From Siphonodentalium dalli (lineage: Eukaryota > Mollusca > Scaphopoda > Gadilida > Siphonodentaliidae): a stretch of DNA of 64,000 bases. The stretch spans positions 121,091,989-121,155,988 of the forward strand of contig CP136068.1 of NCBI GenBank assembly GCA_032622095.1, written 5' to 3'. How positions within the stretch are numbered: the stretch's first letter is position 1; the number at the start of each line of letters is the position of its first letter. A program made the translations under genes and the position numbers. This document shows positions 59,801-64,000 of the stretch, piece by piece. The notes under the pieces are model-generated. The model did no database searches. It worked only from the letters and a program-made list of their open reading frames with translations, and was not told where the DNA came from.

Positions 59801-62800
59801 CATCAGTCTATTTAGCTTATATGTAGTATGGAGGGTTCTTGTGTTACTTGGGACTGGGTTACGGATTTGTTAAAATGGGTTTTCAACCAGTCAAGAAATA
59901 GCATTTGGTGTATATGGCCCATGGAGAGTTTGGATAAAAATTTGTTTGAATGGGGTCCACCATATAAAAGGGGTCATGTCAGGTTGGAACTTTACAACAG
60001 TCAGGAAAGCTTGAGGGGGTTGTTTTCTTCAGTTAGGAGGGAGCAGACTTTGGACTATATTTGGGTGGGAGATCAGGGGCATGCAGTTGAAAATTTCAAG
60101 GTGGATACCCCACTCTCTAGCTATGTCCCTCTTTAGAACTACTTGTTTTAAAAGGATTTTGACATGTACTAACTTACCGTATGGTCTTCAGAGTCCCACT
60201 CTTCTCAGTCTTTAGTCAGGTGGGTATCTCCACAGTCATTGACTGTCTTGTATAATTATATGGGAGAATCTATTCAGAAATGAATGGGTTAACTTTATCA
60301 CGATGGGTGCTGCACTGGTGCAGCATTAAAGATCCTGTGCAGTGCATTCTCTTAAATATGCGAGTCTCCCATATGGAGCCTCGCATATATAAGAGAATGC
60401 ACTGATTTACAAGGTCACGGTAAATATTGTTAGGCCAATGTATTCTCTTATATATGTGAGGCTCCCAATGGGAGACTCGCATATATAAGAGAATGCATTG
60501 GCATAGGGTTTTCACAAAATCTCAGGAAACTCCAGTCATGGAATCATTAAACTTATCTTTTGTTATTCATTTTATTCTCAGTGCTCAAAGTCAAGGTCTT
60601 CTGTGTGAAGAAGCTGGCAACTTCGGTGATAATGTGAAGTATTGTGGTTACTGCTGCTATCACTACAAGAAACTGGTTAGTAAATCATCAAATGTTCACA
60701 GCTTTGTATGGACCTGTAAGCACCTTGTGTATAGTTATTTAATTTGAAGAAATATTATTTATGTCAGTACAAATCCAATTGACGATGACAGTTTTCTGTA
60801 ATCCGAGTTATTAGTCAGCTATAATTTGTTGCCAATATTTTGGGGAACTTGAGTAATTACTGTAATACAGTATACTCCCATCAGTAAGCCCAGTTGGGGG
60901 GGGGCGTGATTTTTTTTCAACAAAAACTTGGGACTGCAGGGCTGGCGGTCTAGAAAATCCAGGAGGGCTATTAATAGCCCTCCTAGATTTGGCTCCTCAA
61001 GTTTTACAGTTATGATTTTTTTATACCTTAGTTACTACTGCCCTTAGTTTGTCTATTTTTGATGTTTAACTTCATCTAAATTAGTTTTGTTATGTAGACA
61101 AAAAAAATGTCCAGAGTTGTGAATGTCAAATCCAGTATATGTACACTTGAATACAGTTACAAATGACTGCTTTATTTGTCAAAGTAATCCATATTCCATA
61201 ACTGATGACAAGACCGCTTTTGCAGATTGCTGCTTCCAGCGGTCAAGTCGCTCGGTATAGATTTGTGAGTGTTTGCAATTGGGGACATAGAGAATTGTTT
61301 CTCAACTTTAATAATTGAATAACATTGTAAACAAGAATATTCACCACAGTGATTGATAACTTGTCCAAGTTGTCTCCAGAGACATTAACTCATTATATTA
61401 AGATTGTCAATCGAAGCGAGAAAATTATCGATTTTAAATAGTGATATACAATTTTCTCTGATAGGAACCGGAAACGGAACGAAAGGTTGAAATAAATCGA
61501 GACGGTGACATTTGGTTCTCACTATCCACAGTTATATGTTGCTTTTATCCAGTGAAATATATTGTAAGCTCAATCTTATGAAGAGAAATAATTTATTTTG
61601 TCCTTAAAATGTGTGAGAATCAATCAAAAGATCCGATTTACGGAACATTTTGTTCCGGAATTTAACGATTCCGCCATTTGACATTACCATATGTTGCAGA
61701 GATCACACATGCGCACACTGTATAATTTAAATCTTTTCAATTTCGATGCAGTAAAACACGATTAAATAACTTAATAAATTTCCTAAAATTCTAGGCGGGC
61801 TGTAGGCGGGCAGCCCGCCTTGAGATTTCCAGGCCTGGGACTGGGCTTGCCTTCCAGGACCCCCACATGCAAAATCACAATTTGCTTTCATAATGCTAAT
61901 CTAAAGATGTTTTTTATATGAATCATGATGTATATTATATTATTTTTAATGAAAATAATTTTGTTTTGTGTTTTATTATGTTAGATAAATATTTGAAATA
62001 AGACAGAGATCATCTTATATATTGTAATACAGCATTTTATCATATGACTCAATCATTATTTTTGTTGGAAACTATGTCATAAATCAATTTCATATCAATT
62101 ACTAATTCATATCACCTTCCGATAATTTGATTGGTTTGTTGACAAAAAGTGTGTTCTGATTGGCTGAATGGTAGCCGGGGGCCGAGCCGCATCTCTGACT
62201 AAATGCAGGTCAAATTCGTGCGCGTCAAATACACGAATCAACGCGATGCCGAAATTCTCGCTATTATAATCTTGAAATATATAGTTTTGGACATTGTTAT
62301 ACGATAAATAGAATATGTAATTTGTATTTATCTAATAAACATACGATATAATGTCACAAACTGAGAACAGAATAGCGCACTATATCTTCGCGTGCATATT
62401 ATTTCTGCTAGTTCATCAGGTGTAATTGGGCTTCCGCTGCAATGAAGTGACCTCCCATTAACCTTTTGCTGCCGATGTCATATAGCTATTTAGTGATTTG
62501 TGTGCGTTTTGGACATCATAATCAATTTATAGGTGTCATATGATAAATAGAACATGTAATTCGTGTTTCTCTCATATGATATTTATGAAACTCGTCACGA
62601 ATTTTCAGTTTTCTCTCGCCGGAGGCTCGAGAAAACTGAAAATTCTTAGACTCGTTTCATAAATATCATATGAGAGAAACACTCATTTCATATCCTCTAT
62701 TTATGAAACACAATGGGGCAGGTAGTATTAATGAGTTTGCAATGGAAATTAGCTGGAGTATTTAAATGCTAATTTTGTGGATGAATTTTTGTTATCTTCC

Positions 62801-63917
62801 TTCAGAGTTAACATGACATCAATGTGTACACGAACTCTAATTTCTAATAAAAAAATGGGAGTGGGCTTATCTTCGAGGACCACCCCATGGGGCGATTCCT
62901 TTCATTATGCTCGCGTACTACAAGTCGTACTACTACCCTGGGCAATGAATTGAATGATCGAGCGTAAATTCAGCGTAAATACTCCGAGTACCCTGGGTAC
63001 TTTCTAGAGTATTGTAATGTGACGTCACTTTCCGTGAAAAGATCGTTGTCAACTGAGAAAGCACATGTAAAATATTTATGTTATGGACTAAATTAATTTA
63101 ATTTTTAATAATTTGTCATAAATATATAATATATAATTCAGAAATATATAATTCAATTGAATGACAGTTAAAATTATTTATACAAAGTTTTAGAAACAGT
63201 AGTGTCAAGGTTGTTCTAAAAATAGGTATTTTGCTGGTTTGACAAAAGTCAAAATTCTCGTTAGTTTCATTGTGAATATCAGATATTTTTGCTCATCTAC
63301 TTAAGTCTTCATCTTTTCGATACGCCCAGTGTGAGTTTTGGCAAATTTCCTGAATAAAAAAATATGTTTTGTTTGCAGTTTTTAGATTACTCCGGTTTGC
63401 TATTTTTAGATTACTCTCGCCGAGTCTCGGGTCACTAAAAATCATTCCATTCATTTTACCCAGGGTAATTTACTCGTTGTACCCAGGGTAATTTACTCGT
63501 AATGAAAGGAATCGCCCCCATGATTCTTTTGAGAGTAAAAACTTAGACTGGGCTTATCCTCAGGGATGGGCTTACTGACAGGTGTATACAGTAGTGCATC
63601 CATCCATGTGAGTGTGTGTCTCTATTTGGTTTCCTATAGATAATGTTAGGTTCAGTATCGGAATGCTTATAAATTTTGTATTTAGATCAGTCACATGAGA
63701 ATACAGATATAGGTAAAATCATGGTTAAGTTCAATGAACTTTGTGTGAGTTATTTCCTTTTGCTTTTCTTTTACATTACTTTACTTTACAGAAGAAGGAC
63801 TCTAATATTAAGACCATACCTGCTTTCAAACCAGTTCCCAATGAAAGCACGACGCCAGATACGAGTCCTACAAAGAAAGGCAATGTTCTTACAGTAGATC
63901 TCAAAGAAAGGCCTAAG
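44757..63917 (+). CDS. MLLT10: AF10/AF17-type histone reader, first 7 coding exons (3' part missing)
   Basis: Orthologue of MLLT10/MLLT6 (Drosophila Alhambra). In the family the PHD / zinc knuckle / PHD module reads the histone H3 tail around unmodified K27, and a later coiled coil, outside the window, recruits DOT1L. Exons: 44757-44865, 52969-53048, 55494-55548, 56284-56393, 57608-57711, 60582-60675, 63792-63917. Start: ATG at 44757, the first in-frame ATG after an in-frame TGA at 44727. PHD1 residues C8, C11, C25, C30, H35, C38, C51, C54; knuckle C65, C68, H85, C88; second PHD C120, C123, C140, C145, H150, C153, C174, C177. All ligands are present. The N-terminus is a few residues shorter than human AF10. 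The gene runs past 64000. An invertebrate co-orthologue of both AF10 and AF17 is expected. Confidence 0.96.
45058..46720. mobile_element. Foldback element 1 (TIR about 85 bp), disrupted
   Basis: Left arm 45058-45148 (gagctaaaattttaatggga...) pairs with right arm 46637-46720. Interior non-coding; holds the TA-flanked element 45520-46281. The inner sequence ctggcatccattt...tcaatacatt recurs at 51912-52035. Confidence 0.75.
45520..46281. mobile_element. CTCT-ended element with TA target, nested
   Basis: Ends CTCTAGTGATCCGAATAA / TTATTTGGATCACTAGAG, TA at 45518-45519 and 46282-46283. Subterminal gtaggggtcggaataatag repeats. 762 bp, no transposase. Confidence 0.8.
47089..48088. mobile_element. 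Foldback element 2 (TIR about 200 bp)
   Basis: Left arm 47089-47315 and right arm 47890-48088: caggtcgggcacacatgc / gcatgtgtgcccaacctg outer ends, and gcaatcggtagagg / cctctaccgattgc within. Shares the words gagctaaatag and ttttaatgtgattta with foldback element 1. Confidence 0.83.
48140..48665 (+). repeat. tRNA-derived SINE-like repeat, interrupted copy
   Basis: Head 48140-48222 and body 48537-48665 match 42670-42860; the CAGTCCTT element 48223-48531 sits between them. Confidence 0.78.
48223..48531. mobile_element. CAGTCCTT element, copy 2, 5-bp TSD, inside a SINE
   Basis: Ends CAGTCCTTCCCACGAGG / CCTGGGAAGGACTGG; TSD TATTC at 48218-48222 and 48532-48536. Inside it closely follows copy 1 (5458-5790) with small deletions. 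Confidence 0.9.
48670..48795 (+). repeat. 'ccgatcgggcg' SINE-body repeat, second copy
   Basis: agtacgctgtccgatcgggc ... tggagtcaccacatggttat ... ccagcgctt; matches 43660-43800. Confidence 0.65.
49539..49591. repeat. 53-bp perfect palindrome
   Basis: 26-base arms around a single base at 49565 (taacaaaactaaaagtacag and its inverse). No TSD seen. Confidence 0.88.
49945..51336. mobile_element. 1.39-kb element with AACTGCGG-rich ends
   Basis: Imperfect TIRs of about 34 bp: ACTGTTATGCCCTTAGTAAA / TTTACTTTGGGCGTAACAGT; AGT on both flanks. Both subterminal zones (49970-50100 and 51180-51300) are crowded with aactgcggt / accgcagtt and ttttaaacgc words. No transposase ORF. Confidence 0.78.
51416..51578. 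mobile_element. 163-bp TA-flanked MITE
   Basis: Ends CTCTCAGGTGCCAAATAAAC / GTTTATTTGGCACCTGAGAG, perfect over 20 bases, TA on both flanks (51414-51415, 51579-51580). A third cacgtttatttgg copy is internal. Confidence 0.87.
51689..51782. repeat. 94-bp near-perfect hairpin
   Basis: aggtccccagaacaaaaatt ... ttctggggacct; arms of 46 bases with a single mismatch noted, two-base loop gg. No TSD recognised. Confidence 0.85.
51912..52035 (+). repeat. Fragment of the foldback-1 interior
   Basis: cttgtctcattggataaacc ... cgcatatcgcttactag; matches 45375-45520 without the nested CTCT element. Confidence 0.65.
52969..53048 (+). CDS. MLLT10: MLLT10 coding exon 2
   Basis: tttag|CT TGT TAT ... GTT|gtaagt. 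Encodes CYGIVQVPTGPWFCRKCESQ and ERSAKV, nearly identical to vertebrate AF10; completes PHD1. It lies 8.1 kb from exon 1, across an intron packed with nested elements. Confidence 0.96.
53094..53247. mobile_element. Family D MITE, copy 6, left arm shortened
   Basis: tacagtaatgctctaattaa ... ttaattaaagtattactgta. Begins 46 bases after the MLLT10 exon 2 donor. Confidence 0.8.
53319..53760. mobile_element. Family A long form
   Basis: Ends CAAGTCTTGATATAGTGTG and tttcaaggcttg; hairpin cores at both ends. The flanking 8-mers do not match, so the TSD has decayed or one end is rearranged. Confidence 0.75.
53766..54490 (+). repeat. Tandem 'tgaccttgaccttgaaat' repeat, about 5 units of about 130 bp
   Basis: Units carry gatttcgatgaaacttggta, tgtggggatac, gtgcgacgtgaccttgacct and ttcaaggtcaaa. 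The 158-residue ORF inside (54117-54593) is a by-product of the repeat. Confidence 0.8.
54491..55493. other. MLLT10 intron, no element recognised
   Basis: AT-rich intron sequence before exon 3. No exon, RNA gene or repeat family recognised. Confidence 0.5.
55494..55548 (+). CDS. MLLT10: MLLT10 coding exon 3 (55 bp)
   Basis: ttccag|AAA TGT GAT ... GGA G|gtacga. KCDLCPQRDGALKRTDTG, the first half of the zinc knuckle (C65, C68). Confidence 0.94.
55788..56004. mobile_element. Family D palindromic MITE, copy 7, full length
   Basis: tacagtaatgctctaagtaa ... ttacttagagcattactgta; complete hairpin with TA at both ends. Confidence 0.86.
56284..56393 (+). CDS. MLLT10: MLLT10 coding exon 4
   Basis: ttttag|CC TGG TGT CAT ... 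AAG|gtatgt. WCHVVCALFVPEAWFANVQT then MEPIVLKNVPSERFNK; H85 and C88 close the knuckle. The residue split across the junction reads Ala (GAW), where vertebrates have GGW. Confidence 0.95.
56394..57607. other. MLLT10 intron, no exon seen
   Basis: AT-rich intron. Contains scattered 'attcgattcgatgtgaaatc' words (56430, 57125) that suggest an old dispersed repeat. Nothing coding recognised. Confidence 0.45.
57608..57711 (+). CDS. MLLT10: MLLT10 coding exon 5
   Basis: ttttag|GCA TGT TAT ... ACT TG|gtattt. ACYVCEEMGRQGKASTGACM then QCNRNGCKQNFHVT: start of the second PHD finger. Confidence 0.95.
58430..59960 (+). repeat. Mollusc-style 'aactctttccctccatagta' repeat array
   Basis: Five or more diverged units with 'ggtatggagggtccttgggtgactgggattcagatttgttcaaatggggtcac', opened by tcacctgagacgaagtctcc and a gtccatccatcc run. 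Inverse family copy at 41880-42265. Confidence 0.75.
60293..60546 (+). mobile_element. Family C TTAA MITE next to MLLT10 exon 6
   Basis: TTAA at 60289-60292 and 60547-60550; right end decayed to catggaatca. Only 35 bases separate its end from the exon 6 start. Confidence 0.85.
60582..60675 (+). CDS. MLLT10: MLLT10 coding exon 6
   Basis: tctcag|T GCT CAA ... CTG|gttagt. AQSQGLLCEEAGNFGDNVKY then CGYCCYHYKKL; supplies the last zinc ligands. A complete family C MITE ends only 35 bases upstream, so it sits in or next to the polypyrimidine/branch region of this acceptor. Confidence 0.95.
62036..62705 (-). repeat. 700-bp dispersed element X, copy 2
   Basis: Inverse of 31795-32498, including the catatgagagaaa hairpin (62568-62690 region) and the sequence ttgattggtttgttgacaaa. 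Better preserved than copy 1, which has an extra internal duplication. Confidence 0.85.
62706..63675. other. MLLT10 intron, inverted gggtaatttactcg motifs
   Basis: gaggaccaccccatggggcgattcctttcatta (62876-62910) pairs loosely with taatgaaaggaatcgccccc (63497-63516). Repeated 'cccagggtaatttactcg' at 63460-63500. Probably an old inverted-repeat element about 640 bp long; ends unclear. Confidence 0.5.
63792..63917 (+). CDS. MLLT10: MLLT10 coding exon 7
   Basis: ttacag|AAG AAG GAC ... AAG|gtatgc, 42 codons, phase 0 at both ends. Lys/Pro/Thr-rich linker after the histone-reading module. It has no strong family motif; it is accepted on reading frame, splice borders and position. Confidence 0.8.
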
Positions 63918-63952
63918 GTATGCATGTGTTTCATCCCTAATTTGTTTCTTAA

Positions 63953-64000
63953 CCCTTTCATGACGGAAGCTGCCCTGGTGCAGCAATAAACATCCTGTGC
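63953..64000 (+). mobile_element. Family C TTAA MITE, cut by window edge
   Basis: TTAA at 63949-63952, then CCCTTTCATGACGGAAGCTG. Begins 35 bases after the MLLT10 exon 7 donor; the rest lies outside. Confidence 0.8.

Overview
The window is animal nuclear DNA, most likely from a mollusc and plausibly a bivalve. It is AT-rich, with short coding exons joined by GT-AG introns of 0.5-8 kb. Three conserved animal genes are present; everything else is intron, intergenic sequence and dense, mostly non-autonomous repeats. The mollusc call is inference. It rests on degenerate repeats with runs of 'gtccgtccgtc', 'cataactcgaaca' and 'tgaccttgacctt', which are common in bivalve genomes. No prokaryotic operon, CRISPR array, phage or virus was found.

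Layout. (1) 1-18161, + strand: FTCD, the bifunctional enzyme of histidine and one-carbon metabolism. Ten 3' exons are present, from about human residue 130 to the stop; the 5' exons lie left of the window. (2) 18162-28399: a 10-kb intergenic stretch made largely of nested repeats. (3) 28400-40326, - strand: a LanC-like (LANCL1/2-type) gene. Eight exons run from near the N-terminus to the stop; the first coding exon was not found. (4) 44757-63917 and beyond, + strand: an MLLT10 (AF10/AF17) orthologue. Its first seven coding exons cover the whole PHD / zinc knuckle / extended PHD histone-reading module, and the gene runs off the right edge. FTCD and LANCL converge; LANCL and MLLT10 diverge. The three genes have unrelated jobs and nothing suggests a shared pathway. 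All exon junctions were checked by hand for phase and join in frame.

Repeats. At least nine families can be separated by terminal inverted repeats and target-site duplications (TSDs). They are: two TTAA-flanked families (B and C) with the CCC...GGG ends of piggyBac-type MITEs, sharing an internal hairpin core; a palindromic family (A) with 8-bp TSDs; a TA-flanked palindromic family (D); a CAGTCCTT-ended family with 5-bp TSDs; a hAT-like 496-bp element with a perfect 8-bp TSD; TA-flanked elements with CTCT ends; a foldback family; and a 1.39-kb element with AACTGCGG-rich ends. There are also tRNA-derived and 5S-rRNA-derived SINE-like sequences, minisatellites and perfect palindromes.

The most useful observations concern how these elements move. 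One is a 119-bp perfect palindrome flanked by a 9-bp direct repeat. Three are nested insertions, two of which have a matching empty site elsewhere in the window. Two minisatellites in LANCL have copied the exon's own splice acceptor. I found no convincing new gene system.
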